From Flaveria trinervia (Eukaryota; Streptophyta; Magnoliopsida; Asterales; Asteraceae), in assembly GCA_025506515.1 (NCBI GenBank), contig CM046454.1:34387699-34451698 (forward strand): a stretch of 64,000 bases of DNA. The letters run 5' to 3'. Position numbers and translations under genes: made by a program. Under the pieces are notes generated by a model. It saw nothing but the letters and a program-made list of their open reading frames with translations, was not told where the DNA came from and did no database searches. The number at the start of each line of letters is the position of its first letter. The stretch's first letter is position 1. Of the stretch, positions 44,828 through 55,381 are shown one piece after another.

Positions 44828-46240
44828 GTGGAGGACATAGATGACGATTCCGCAAGTGAGGGAGACATAGCAGTAGAGCTTGCGATGTCCAATTCTAAAG
44901 ACACTGCATCTGTGGTCAACCACCTACCTGAAGAAGAAAAATCTACATCAATGTCAGAATCACCAGAACCAGAGACAACAAATTCTGCACACATGGCTGA
45001 TTCCTCTTCAACATCTCAGGTAAGTACTACTGACCAGTTGTTTAATAAGCATGCTTGTTCTGACTTTAATAAATTTAGAGAAAGCATAGATTTAAAATTT
45101 GCTAGATTATTAGATCATAATGATAGCTTAGTAAAGGATTTTGAACTATGCATTGAAGCTAATAGAGTTTTAAAACAAAATGAGCACAATTACAAAGAAA
45201 AGAAAGACCTTTTGAACAAACAGCTTAGGGAATTTAACCAAGCTAATGACATTAGGTACTATCTTAACTCCTTAGAGGACAGTAAGAAGCAGAAAGCAGT
45301 TTTAGAAGTAGAAGTCAACTCCTTAAAACAAAAACTGCATAGTTGGACAAGCTCATCTCATATTGTCCAACACTTAGTGAGAGAGAGAAACAACAGGGAG
45401 GGATTGGGATACAAAGTGGTTCCGCCACCACCTAAGACCTTGATGAACACCAAAGGTAAACCAATTAATAATAACCCCATCAAAGATCATGTGGTGTCCA
45501 CTCCTCTTATTAGTGACCCAGATTCCATAAGTAAATCAATTGAATCTGGCACTAAATAAAAGGAGTCCACTTCAAAGGCGAAAGGAAAAATTCCTTGTGT
45601 TAACTTGGAAAAAGAGCTTGAAAAGGTTAATTTAAAGTCAGGTTCAAACAAAGTCAAATCAGAACCCAAAAAGACTATTAAACCTAATCAATCACGAGCA
45701 TCAGTCAAAGTCCAGGTAATCAAGAAATAAAAGATGTAAACTCAGGTAAAGCAATTAAGTTTGTAAAACCAGACCATGCATCTAACAAAGAAGTGCCTAA
45801 ATCTAAACAAAATAAGGTCGTCCGTGTGACACCTACATCTCCACAAAAACAAATAAACCGTACAGTTGAAAGCAGATCTTGCTACAACTGTGGAGAGTAC
45901 GGTCATATTGTGTCTAATTGTTATTATTATCAACACCGAGGAGGAAAGTTGAACTTCCTGCATCTAAAACTAGATCTTTTAAGTGGAACTCAGTGACGCC
46001 TCCTAAAAGGGATAGTGAATCCAAAGTTCAACCCATCAGCCAGTCGTCTATTTTTCACAAATAGGCCTTACACAAAGATGGCTAAGGAAAGAAAAATCCA
46101 CCTCAGTATCTGAAAATGAGAATAAACAGACATCTAAGCTTCCCTCAACCTCAAATGGTTAATGGGTTGAGTTTATTTTGTGTGATGCCTCGGGGAATCC
46201 TAAGCCAGTGAAGGCTTGGGTTCCTAACTTGAACTAATGT
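44828..46240 (+). pseudogene. E4 gag-pol linker: acidic region, coiled coil, second zinc knuckle
   Basis: ORF 44828-45559 (243 aa) is open: MEDIDDDSASEGDIAVELAM, a Ser/Thr-rich stretch, then a long coiled coil (LLDHNDSLVKDFELCIEANR, KKQKAVLEVEVNSLKQKLHS) and GLGYKVVPPPPKTLMNTKG. It ends at a TAA that replaces the CAA of E2. Further on, SRSCYNCGEYGHIVSNC contains an intact second CCHC knuckle at 45880-45921. The remainder to 46240 is Lys/Ser-rich with stops and ends in KPVKAWVPNLN just upstream of the protease. E2 carries the same segment in a more degraded form. Function unknown; the coiled coil may serve Gag multimerisation (inference). Confidence 0.78.
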
Positions 46241-46254
46241 TTTCATTGAATGTG

Positions 46255-47720
46255 TAGGGTGTTCGCTATAGTGCTGAGACTAACACATGGATTGTAGATA
46301 GCGAAGCATCCAGGCACATGATGGAGAATAGAGCTCTCTTATCAAACGTCAGACAAATCAAAGGAGGGCATGTTTCATTTGCTGGAAACAAAGGCGGGTA
46401 CATCACAGCCCAAGGGGAAGTGGGAAATCAGAAAGTTAAGTTTGACAAGGTAAACTATGTCCAACAATTACAAAATAACTTACTTTGTATTTCTCAAATA
46501 TGTGATAAAGGCTTCAAAGTAGTCTTTGAGAAAAAAGAGTGCTACGTTCTGAAGAAGGACTACATGATCCCAGAGGACCAAGTCCTACTGTCAGCTTCAA
46601 GATATAATGATCTTTATGTCTTGGATCTTTCAAAGGCCTCCACAATAGATCGTGAAGTTCAGTGCTTCTTGTCCAAAGTTACTGAGAAGGATTCCATCTC
46701 CTGGCATAGGAGAATGGGATACATTAATCCTAGGAAGATGAATCACTTGATCCAGAATGATCTAGTGAGGGGAGTGAACGTCAAAAACTTCCAACTCCTG
46801 GATTTCTGTGTTGCGTGCAAGAAGGGCAAACAGTTGAAGAAGTCTTATAAGGAAAAGAAGGTTCATTCCATAGAACTACCTCTTAAGCTTCTTCAAATGT
46901 ATTTGTTTGGTCCAGTCAGTACAAGAAGCATCACAGGTGACTTGTACTACTACGTAGTTACTAATGACTACTCAAGATTCTCTTGGGTAATGAATCTGAA
47001 GTCCAAATCAGAAACATTTGAGTCCTTCAAGGAATTAGTAACTACACTGGAATCCTTATACAAGCTGAAAGTAAGACAAGTGCGCTCAGACAACGAAACC
47101 GAGTTCAAGAATCAATTGATGGAGACCTAATGCAAGGAAAAGGGAATTATGCATCAATTTACCTCTTCCTACACTCCTCAGTTGAACGGTGTTGCTGAAC
47201 GGAAGAATCGCAACTTGATAGAGACCGCACGGACTATGCTAGTAGACTCGAAACTGCCTATTCAATTCTAGAATAAGGTAGTTGCAAATGCATGTTATAC
47301 GCTCAATCAAGTTCTGGTAGTTAAACGCCATGAAAAAACATGCTACGAGTTACTACAATTACATAAATGTAAATTAGAGTATCTTGAGCCGTTTGGTGCT
47401 CCGTGCAACCTGCTGAAGAAGACTCAGGAGGGAAAATTCTGCGAGAAGTTTGATGAAGGGATCTGTCCAGGATACAACATACCTAACAAGAGAGTTTTCA
47501 ACAACTCAACGGGTCAAGTAGAGGTGTGGTGTAACATTGATGTTGAGAGATATACCACACCACCTGCTGGAAAAGGGCCTGCTTACTTCTTTGACTATGA
47601 TGGATTTTTCAAGTCCTTCAACATACCTTTCTCCACTTCTGAAGATGACTTGGCAAACAAGATGATGTATGATGTCTTGACCACACCGTCTGAAGATTCA
47701 ACACCATCCGGTTCATAAAG
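46255..47720 (+). pseudogene. pol: E4 pol, protease and integrase part; active sites mutated
   Basis: From GVRYSAETNTWIVDSEASRHM the frame is open to 47130. The protease triad DSG has become DSE (GAA at 46303-46305). The integrase zinc domain reads ISWHRRMGYINPRKMNHLI and DFCVACKKGKQLKKSYKEKK, where the second zinc-binding His (GHIN in E2) is Tyr. In the catalytic core YYVVTNDYSRFSWVMNLK has Asn where E2 has Asp in TDDYSRF, while QVRSDNETEFKNQLMET keeps the second Asp. A TAA at 47128 closes the frame, which then resumes with QLNGVAERKNRNLIETARTM and a further TAG. ORF 47524-47718 is the C-terminal part (RYTTPPAGKGPAYFFDYDGF). An AGGGGGAG word is at 47739-47746. Confidence 0.9.
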
Positions 47721-47999
47721 TCAAACATCAACCAACTCAGGGGGAGCACTTGATGTGAATGACTCTTCTCTGATGAAGAAAATGTGGAGAATGATCAGAT
47801 CAACCAGGATGAATAGGTTCCGACTACCATAAGTCACAAGCATCTGAGAGTGATGCTTCTGAGCCTCCTGAACCTCAGACTTCTATTGTCTCAGATCCAG
47901 AACCAAATGTTCACAATCTTGATTCTGAGGTGGTTGTTCCAATTACTCCTGGCTCATGTCTAAACATCTATCATCCTTTGGATAATGTCAGAGGAGATG

Positions 48000-49621
48000 T
48001 GAGATCAGGAGTTCAAACCAGAAATTAGTTGTACTCAGCTGATTATGCCTCTGTGATGGAAAAGGGATACCTTCATGATGGTTCCTATCATTGCTTTGTG
48101 ACTCAGTTTGAGCCAAGTATGTTAGTGAAACCCTGAATGATGAGGCATGGTGAGTGCCATGCAAGAAGAACTTCTTCAGTTCAAGAAGTTGGGTGTATTG
48201 ACTCTAGTGGATAGACCTAAAGGTGCTAAGGTCATTGGCACCAAATGGGTCTTGAAATGCAAGAAAGATGATCAAGGAGTGATCATCAGAAACAAGGCTC
48301 GGCTTGTTGTTTAGGGTTTTCGACAAGTTGAGGGTATTGACTACAATGAAGTGTTTGCACCCGTGGCAAGGATGGAAGCAATCCGCATCTTTCTTGCCTA
48401 TGCATCTTATATGAAAATCAAAGTTTATCAACTAGGTATGAAGAGTGCATTCCTTCATGGTGAGACTCGATAGACAATGTATGTCAGTCAACCTGAGGGA
48501 TTTAAGGAACCATATCATCAGGATAGAGTTTACAAACTTGACAAGGCACTCTACGGGCTTCATCAAGCTCCGAGGGCCTGGTATGAGAAACTCTCGACTC
48601 ATCTTGTGAAACATGGTTTTCGTAGGGGAGTCATTGACTGTACATTGTTTATCAAGGAAAAAAATGGGGATTTAATGCTGGTACAAATCTATGTCGATGG
48701 CATAATCTTTGGTTCGAAGAATGAAGAATTATGTAAGAGTTTGAAGCAGTAATGAAGGCGGAGTTTGAGATGAGTGCAATGGGAGAGAGGAAGTTATTTC
48801 TCGGGTTACAGGTGGATCAGACACCAAATGGGATTTTCCTACATCAGACCAAGTATGTAGGTGATATTCTCAGTCGGTTTGACACGGAGAATGTTTCTAC
48901 AGCTGGAACTCCACTTGCTACAAACCATGATGTAGCATCCGACGAGAATGGTGATTTGGTAGATGCCACTATGTACCGTGGGATGATTGGATCTCTCATG
49001 TATCTCAGTGCCTCACGACCTGATATCATGTATGCTACATGTTTATGTTCACGATATCAGGCAAAGCCTAAGGTGAACCATCTTATTGGGGTCAAAAGGA
49101 TTTTTCGTTATCTGAAGGGTACACCCACACTTGGGTTGTGGTATCCTTATGATGATGACTTTGAGCTTACGGCGTATAGCGACTCGGATTACGGCGGCTG
49201 CAAGATGAACTAAAAGTCTACATCAGCAGGGTGTTAGTTCTTTGGGAGAAGATTAGTAACCTGGCAGTGTAAGAAGCAGACCCCGGTTGCATTGTCAACA
49301 TGTGAAGCCCAATACGTTGCTACTGCAAGTTGCTGTTCACAAATCATATGGATTCAACAACAAATGCAGGATTACGGTTTGAAATTCTCTTCTACACCTA
49401 TCTTTGTTGATAACTCTGCTGCAATTGCAGTCACTAAAAACCCGGTCCAACATCCTAAGACCAAACATATCGGAATTAAATATCACTTTATACGTGATTG
49501 CTTTGAAAAGAACTTAATCGATGTGGTAAAAATAAACACAGATTTTCAACGCACTGACCTCTATACAAAGGCTTTTGACAAACCATGTTTTCTATATCTA
49601 TTAGAGGTTAACGGTTTTTAA
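48000..49621 (+). pseudogene. pol: E4 pol, reverse transcriptase and RNase H part; RT active site mutated
   Basis: The RT is readable from VDRPKGAKVIGTKWVLKCKK with one TAG near 48313. The first catalytic Asp is lost: VYQLGMKSAFLHGE has GGT (48435-48437) where E2 has QLDV. ORF 48477-48752 carries QPEGFKEPYHQDRVYKLDKA and the active-site box as YVDGIIFGS (GGC at 48699-48701) in place of YVDD. ORF 48752-49213 continues GERKLFLGLQVDQTPNGIFL and MIGSLMYLSASRPDIMYATC. RNase H follows (SDSDYGGCKMN, then TAA; CEAQYVATASCCSQIIW; FVDNSAAIAVTKNPVQHPKT) and ends LLEVNGF at 49619-49621. Two of three RT catalytic Asp residues are gone, so this copy could not be rescued by reading through its stops. Confidence 0.92.
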
Positions 49622-50368
49622 AAAGAAAAGTGAGGTCATTCCTGAAGATGACCATCTGTAGTCCGATGTGTCGTGTAAATTTTCTTTTATTTTTCAAAAT
49701 TTTATTTTATTTGCTTAATTTTAAGTAATTTAATTAAAATTGGTCTTATTTCCTTGCCTATTAAAATCCTAAAACGCTAATCCATTATGGTTTTAAAATT
49801 TCAGGGGGAGAATAGGTTTAGCCAGTAAAAAAAACAAGGGAGGAGGAGAGGTAGCTGATAAAAATAAGATCGTATGTGTGATACCGACTCAATATTTTGA
49901 ATATGATAGTACACAGGAGCAAACCATTTGGGACTTTAAAAAATTTTAATTGAAAAAGATGCAAAGCTCAAGTATAAGTCTGTGTAGTCTAAGCAATATA
50001 AAAGGAAATATGATAGATAAACTAGCTACTACTAAGGTAACACAAAGAAAGTAGACCTAGAGGTTGCTAGACCACATATGATATGTCGGTAGATTCAACA
50101 CAATAGATGACTAGACCTTTTTGGTGAGCTCAAGATTAAACTAAAATGTTTGACTAGCTGTGAGTTACACCTTATCCCTGGTTAACATAATCAACAAGAT
50201 TCCAATGAGGGTGACGAGCAAAATAAACGCCACGAATGTGTGCGTAAGACCAAAGCATGAGCAAAAGCACATAAAAATGCAAATACAATCAAACTGATAA
50301 CCGATGTTGTTGGTGAGATCTGTGCAAAAAGAATGAAATTGCTCAAACAAGAAGATAGGTTATGTGCC

Positions 50369-50473
50369 TCTCTTCTTTGCGGTGGCACTGACCTAAGGAT
50401 AAGCATAACCTATATATTCTAGAATTCATTGTTGTTTGCCGGCTCTTTGCTGTGCGGTGGCACTGACGTGAGG
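50369..50473 (+). repeat. Doubled GCGGTGGCAC element in E4 spacer
   Basis: Copies at 50369-50398 and 50444-50473, 75 bases apart, homologous to 9479-9583 in E2. The TGCGGTGGCACTGAC core is identical in both copies. Confidence 0.75.
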
Positions 50474-51051
50474 CTTGGCTTCTCTTTGAAAGTTCTAAGA
50501 ATAGTTCTTCTTGAATACTACCCTAAGACCGCTCAAAAATCTCCTAAGGAATATTGATTACCATATAAGTGTGGGATCCATAAATGCTTGTTGAAATAAA
50601 CAAACCTTAAACCATTACCAATATGTGTTGAAAGTCTGTGTATGGATTTAAGAGGACAAGTATATTGACAATCATTGTGGCTACAATTTTTGAAAGTTCA
50701 AATCAGTGTGGGGACCTAATAGTACTAGTATGATTTCCTAAATTTGCTATATGACTCTAGATGAAAAACAAGAATAGAGCATCAAAGGTTTTAGATAACG
50801 AGTCCCGAATGATTTGAATATCCTGTATGATTCCAAATTGCATTGGTCCATGTATAGTTTAAATGAATTGAAGCTGCCTTTTCAGAAAAATAATTCTTTA
50901 GATTTACATCTTAGGATTTAACCTTCACAAAAACACAAAAACATGTCTTAGTTTTAAGATTTAGTTTTATTCTGTATAAAGTTTGTCAATTTCAGTTTGT
51001 TTAATATCGAACTATGTCATGGAAGTTGATAGGGAACCTTATCATCTAAAC

Positions 51052-51186
51052 GGTCACGTCTGAGGTGACCATACATGCTTGCAAATAAAAATGGGTCACG
51101 TCTGAGGTGACAAAGTATTTTTAAAGGATCACGTCTGAGGTGATCAATGGTTTTTCAAGGTTAAAATGATCATATCTGAGATGGTC
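51052..51186 (+). repeat. Array of four small hairpins in E4 spacer
   Basis: Units at 51052-51070, 51094-51112, 51127-51145 and 51168-51186. Arms are GGTCAC/GTGACC, GGTCAC/GTGACA, GATCAC/GTGATC and GATCAT/ATGGTC around a constant (G/A)TCTGAG centre. The third unit is a compensated change of the first (G-C to A-T). Homologous to 10179-10311 in E2. Confidence 0.87.
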
Positions 51187-52158
51187 AAATGCTCATAAAG
51201 TATATTCAAAAGGTAAAAGGGTATTAATTGTCGAATGGTCATAAAGTCAAACAACCTTGAGTATGACTCATTCGCATGACTGGACAATGAGTATATATCA
51301 GTCGTACGATTGGTGTACACGAATGTGTCTAGTCGCATGAATGAAGGTGACCGAATGACTCAGTCGCACAATGGATATCTAGTCGTACGACTGAAGGTGA
51401 TCGACTGTGCTATTCGCACGACTGATCTTCAGTTGCATGAATCAACTATGAGACTGGGCTCAGTCGCACGACTGAAAGTAAACCCTAGTATAAATAGAGG
51501 GTGAGTCGGTCGTAGTTGTACATCACTCCCAAATCGCCCATACATCGCACGAACATACCATTACTCTACCCAATTCTTATTTGAGCACTCTAGATCTTTG
51601 ATTATTGCTTACTGACGGTCTATAGTGATTATACAGGTATAATGCGGTGCTATCCATGAGAATGTCCATCGATTCATGCCCTAAATTCGCTTGATATGAA
51701 CACTAAAAGAAACCGAGACTTAGATTAACTAATAAACAACTAAAACTAAGTCCTTTGTGCGATTAAAGGTTATAATGTGTTTTGTTGGTTAAAAGCGAGT
51801 CTAATAAGCCTAACCACGACATCTAACATTAAAGATTGCTCAAAAATTGATTTTGAATGAATAGTCAGTCTGTCATATGAATGGACAATCTGATGATCTT
51901 CAGTCACACAACTGAAAGGGGCGAATGGTCAAATCGCACAGCTAAACCATGCGTATGAGTTCAGTCGCACGACTGGTGTAAACGCATGAGATAGCATACG
52001 TATGAACTTAGTCGCATGTTAAGTCATACGTATGAGGTCATTCGCACGACTAGATCTCAATCACACATTGTCATTCGCACGACAGAATAGAGAATTTCAT
52101 GTTCAAATGATTAATTACTTATTGACTAACACTAACGTTTATATTCATTGTGTAACAG

Positions 52159-53133
52159 TTGGCTAGTCGTTGGACTATGAGCACCAAGCACATCATCTGT
52201 GCTCATGTTGACTTGACCTCATGGAATGCTTTAGACTTCTTTGGCATTATCACATTTCTACGGAGATCGAGGATCTTCCGTGCCATTTCGACTCCGTGCA
52301 CACCCTATCGCTCGATTCAGCAGGCCTTCTGGGAAGACGCAGTTGTTGACAGGACCTCAGAGCCCCACCGGATCAGGAGTTCTATCTTTGGTCAGCCCAT
52401 AGAGATCACTAAGGATGATCTCAGGACAATATTAGAGTTCGGGGATGATGCTGATTGCCCTACCCATCTACATCCACTGACAGTACGAGGCTGTTTTTTG
52501 CGGGCCAAGTACTCTGGGGACATCAACTCAGGTGTGCTCAACAAGAGCAACCTGTGTCCTCAGTTTAAGTACTTAGCCCATGTGCTGCTCAAGTGCATTG
52601 CCTCATGGAAGGGGGGGGGGGGGTCAATGAGTTGGCTGATCAGATACAGAACACCTATGTGGCGTTGGTGCTGAACAATCCGTTCAGCTTCTCCAGGATG
52701 ATCTTCACCTACCTGGTGGAGAACATAGAGGCCAAGGGCAAGGAGGGCTTTTGCATGTACCCTCGATTCATGTAGATGATCATTGACCAAAAGCTCCCTT
52801 CATTGCCAAAGGAGAGGGAGGATGCCGTAACACTCGAGGTGATGGATGATACCACCTTGGGTTGGATGAAGGTATACAGGGGGAAGCAGGTGAAACCCCT
52901 TGTGAGGCGACTGTTTGGGCATCTGGCTCGTGAAGACTATGTGGCGCTGTCATGAAGAAAGTGGCGCTACGATGACAGTGACTCAGATACTGAGCAAATT
53001 GGGATCCTGGATGATGATTCAGATGACGATGACAGCGATGCTGGTGGAGATGTAGGGCCCACTCAACCGAGGGCCCCCATTACTGATATAGCATCTCCAG
53101 CACCCACCCATAGAGAGAATGAGGATGTCGGAT
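52159..53133 (+). pseudogene. E4 third ORF, first part, broken
   Basis: Where E2 has ATG GCA, E4 has TTG GCT (52159), so the start codon is lost; the next in-frame ATG is 52177. The protein matches E2: MSTKHIICAHVDLTSWNALD, TPCTPYRSIQQAFWEDAVVD, LHPLTVRGCFLRAKYSGDIN. A run of 13 G (52611-52623) replaces a shorter G-rich stretch of E2 and shifts the frame. ORF 52593-52775 continues LADQIQNTYVALVLNNPFSF and CMYPRFM, then TAG. The acidic region (DDDSDDDDSDAGGD) follows up to the E5 insertion at 53133. The sequence GPTQPRAPITDIASPAPT shows the match to E2 just before E5. Confidence 0.8.
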
Positions 53134-53939
53134 TGTTGGCAAAAAGAACCAATGAGCCGGATCAGAAAAACCTTTAAGTCCCACAGACGTCATAACAACT
53201 ACTGAAGACCACAACAGTTGAAGACAACAGTTGATTACAACGTCTGAAGACACAAGTGCTGAAGACAAAGTCTGAAGACACAAATGCTGAAGACAAAGTC
53301 TGAAGACACAAGTGCTAAAGACAAAGTCTGAAGACACAAGTGCTGAAGACAAAGTCTGAAGACACAAGTGCTGAAGACAAAGTCTGAAGACACAAGTGCT
53401 GAAGACAAAGTCTGAAGACACAAGTGCTGAAGACAAAGTATCAGACGTGTCACAACAGCTGAAGAGGTCTTCTTCAGTAGTTGTGATGGTTTACCTTTCA
53501 GTAGTTTCTTTGTTTCAATATTTGTAAAACAACTGAAGAGTATGTTCTTCAGTTGTTATTGTTTTAGTAGTTTCTTTTCAGTAGTTGTAATAATAGTTAA
53601 CACTTAGCATTTTTGTAAGAAGATGTCAGCTGTTTGACATCTTCAGTAGTTGTGTTAACTATCAGTAGTTTGTGATAAATTCTGTTAGATGTCACTATCA
53701 AGTGACATCAGCAGACGTCACATCTCTTATATAAGAGGTGTCAACCTAATTGTAATTGTGACATTCCGTTACCACGAAAGCAAATATTGAATGAAATATA
53801 TCTGCAGAATTCTCCCTATCTATAACCGTTTTTGTTCTTACATTGAATATCTTTTTGTTCTTGTGAATTGGCTAATTCATTGTTAGAATTCCGCTGCTAT
53901 ACTCTCTAATCAATCAAACGTAGATCACTGATCCTAACA
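53134..53939 (+). mobile_element. E5: solo LTR inserted in the E4 third ORF
   Basis: 806 bp, TGTTGGCAAAAAG...GATCCTAACA, flanked by a perfect 5-bp target duplication CGGAT (53129-53133 and 53940-53944). It has the same start as the LTRs of E6 and E7 (TGTTGG-CAAAAGAACCAATGAGCCGG region), so it belongs to their family but lies on the plus strand. No internal sequence remains, so it is the product of recombination between the two LTRs of a former full element. A TATATAA box is at 53728-53734, preceded by ACGTCAC. The E4 reading frame rejoins exactly across it if one TSD copy is removed. Confidence 0.95.
53243..53438 (+). repeat. 28-bp minisatellite in E5, seven units
   Basis: Seven consecutive 28-base units, each made of TCTGAAGACACAAG and TGCTGAAGACAAAG, with single substitutions in the second and third. 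Each unit contains two CTGAAGAC words, and GTCTGAAGAC is an inverted repeat with 4-base arms. The same unit, reverse complement, occurs in variable number in E6 and E7. Confidence 0.95.
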
Positions 53940-53944
53940 CGGAT

Positions 53945-54405
53945 TCTATAAGGATTTCCAACCTGATGAGGAGGAGGATACGGACGAGGAGTCCCTAACT
54001 AAGACTATTGGCAACAAGGTGGTTGCCATAGAGCGAGGGCTCCGGGCGGTTGGTGAACGCCCTGGTAGGTCGGGAGAGACTGACACTGATCCTGCCTTTG
54101 CTCCCGATCAGCCAAGCCATGTTCTAGGGGGAGCATCCTCCTTGAAAGACTCGAGGAAGAAAAGGATGGCTCAGCCCCACCGCTTGAAGAAGAGGAAGAG
54201 AAGATTGACCTTCATTACCACCACCACTACTACCACCACTACCACCACTCCACCCACTACTACCACTCCACCTACTACCATCACTCCACCTACATCCACT
54301 CAACCACCCACGACCACCACTACTGCTATCCCATATACCACACCCACTCCACCACCACCTTCATCTATATTACCCCTAATCTTCACGACTGCCACCACCA
54401 CCACT
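53945..54405 (+). pseudogene. E4 third ORF, continuation after E5
   Basis: It resumes with YKDFQPDEEEDTDEESLT and KTIGNKVVAIERGLRAVGER (E2: QDFRLDEDDETDELPLTR and later residues), then KKRMAQPHRLKKRKRRLTFI and a Thr/Pro-rich tract encoded by ACC repeats. In E2 the same KMAQPHRLKKKKRR stretch is in ORF 12546-12881. E6 interrupts at 54405 within the Thr-rich tract. The rest of the gene is outside the window. Confidence 0.8.
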
Positions 54406-55381
54406 TGAAAGGATCGGGATCTAGTTTGATCAATTAGATTATGATTTGCAGCGGAATAGCACAAGAATTAGATGAAATTTAAGCAAGAATAATATGAATA
54501 TTCAATCAAACAGTGACGGTTATAGAGAGAGAAAGTTTTCTGCAAAGAGAATGTTTTCATTCACGCACACGCTTCCATTACGAGGAAATTAGGTCAACAT
54601 TCCTTTTATAAAGGAATGTGACATCAGCTGACGTCACTTGATAGTGATAGCTAACTGATTTATACAAACAACTGAAAGTAAACTAAACTACAGAAGATGT
54701 CCACAACAACTGAGGACACCTTCACAAAAAGATAAGTAGAAGCTAACATTACAACTACTAAAGTTATAACATCTGAAGTGTAAGAACTTCAAATGTTTTA
54801 CATAATATAAAACTACTAATTACAAACTACTGAAAAGTAAACAATCACAACTACTGAGGAGAACTACTTCAGCTGTTGTGACAACTTCTGAGAACTTGGT
54901 CTTCAGACTTTGTCTTCAGCAGTTGTCTTTAGACTTTGTCTTCAGCAGTTGTCTTCAGACTTTGTCTTCAGTTGTTGTCTTCAGACTTTGTCTTCAGACT
55001 TTGTCTTCAACTGTTGTCTTCAGACTTTGTCTTCAAACTTTTTCTTCAGCTGTTGTCTTCAGACTTTGTCTTTGGACTTTGTCTTCAGATTTTGTCTTCA
55101 GACTTTTTCTTCAGAATTTGTCTTTAGACTTTGTCTTCAGACTTTGTATTTAGCAGTTGTCTTCAGATTTTGTCTTCAGATTTTGTCTTCAGACTTTATC
55201 TTCAGACTTTGTCTTTAGATTTTGTCTTCAGACTTTGTCTTCAGACTTTGTCTTTAGCAGTTGTCTTCAGAAATTGTCTTTAGACTTTGTCTTCAGCTGT
55301 TGTAGACCACTTCAGTTGTTTTGATATCTGTAGGACTTAAAGGTTTTTCTGATCTGGCTCATTGGTTCTTTTGGTCCAACA
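54406..55381 (-). repeat. E6 3' LTR with expanded minisatellite
   Basis: 976 bp, the longest of the three LTRs of this family. On the minus strand it begins TGTTGGACCAAAAGAACC and ends GGATCCTTTCA-like. The extra length comes from a degenerate GTCTTCAGACTTT-type repeat at about 54899-55310. A TATAAAA box (minus strand, 54604-54610) stands close to a perfect TGACGTCA palindrome (54629-54636), a motif bound by plant bZIP factors. Confidence 0.88.

Larger units (their letters stand above)
49622..52158 (+). other. E4 spacer between pol and third ORF, non-coding but structured
   Basis: 2.5 kb without a supportable ORF, conserved with the E2 spacer. It contains AGGGGGAG at 49803-49810, the doubled GCGGTGGCAC element (50369-50473), the four-hairpin array (51052-51186) and AGTCG-type palindromes at about 51265-51475 and 51860-52085. 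TGTGTAACAG stands just before the third ORF, as in E2. Confidence 0.75.

Noticed and set aside
53243..53438. Regular repeat array resembling a CRISPR
   Set aside because: Units are directly adjacent with no unique spacers, inside a plant LTR with a TSD, so it is a minisatellite.
53080..53453. ORFs rich in LCLQTLSSALVSSDFVF-type repeats (also at 54878-55218 and 56949-57312)
   Set aside because: They are translations of the LTR minisatellite, open by chance because the 28-base unit lacks stops in some frames.
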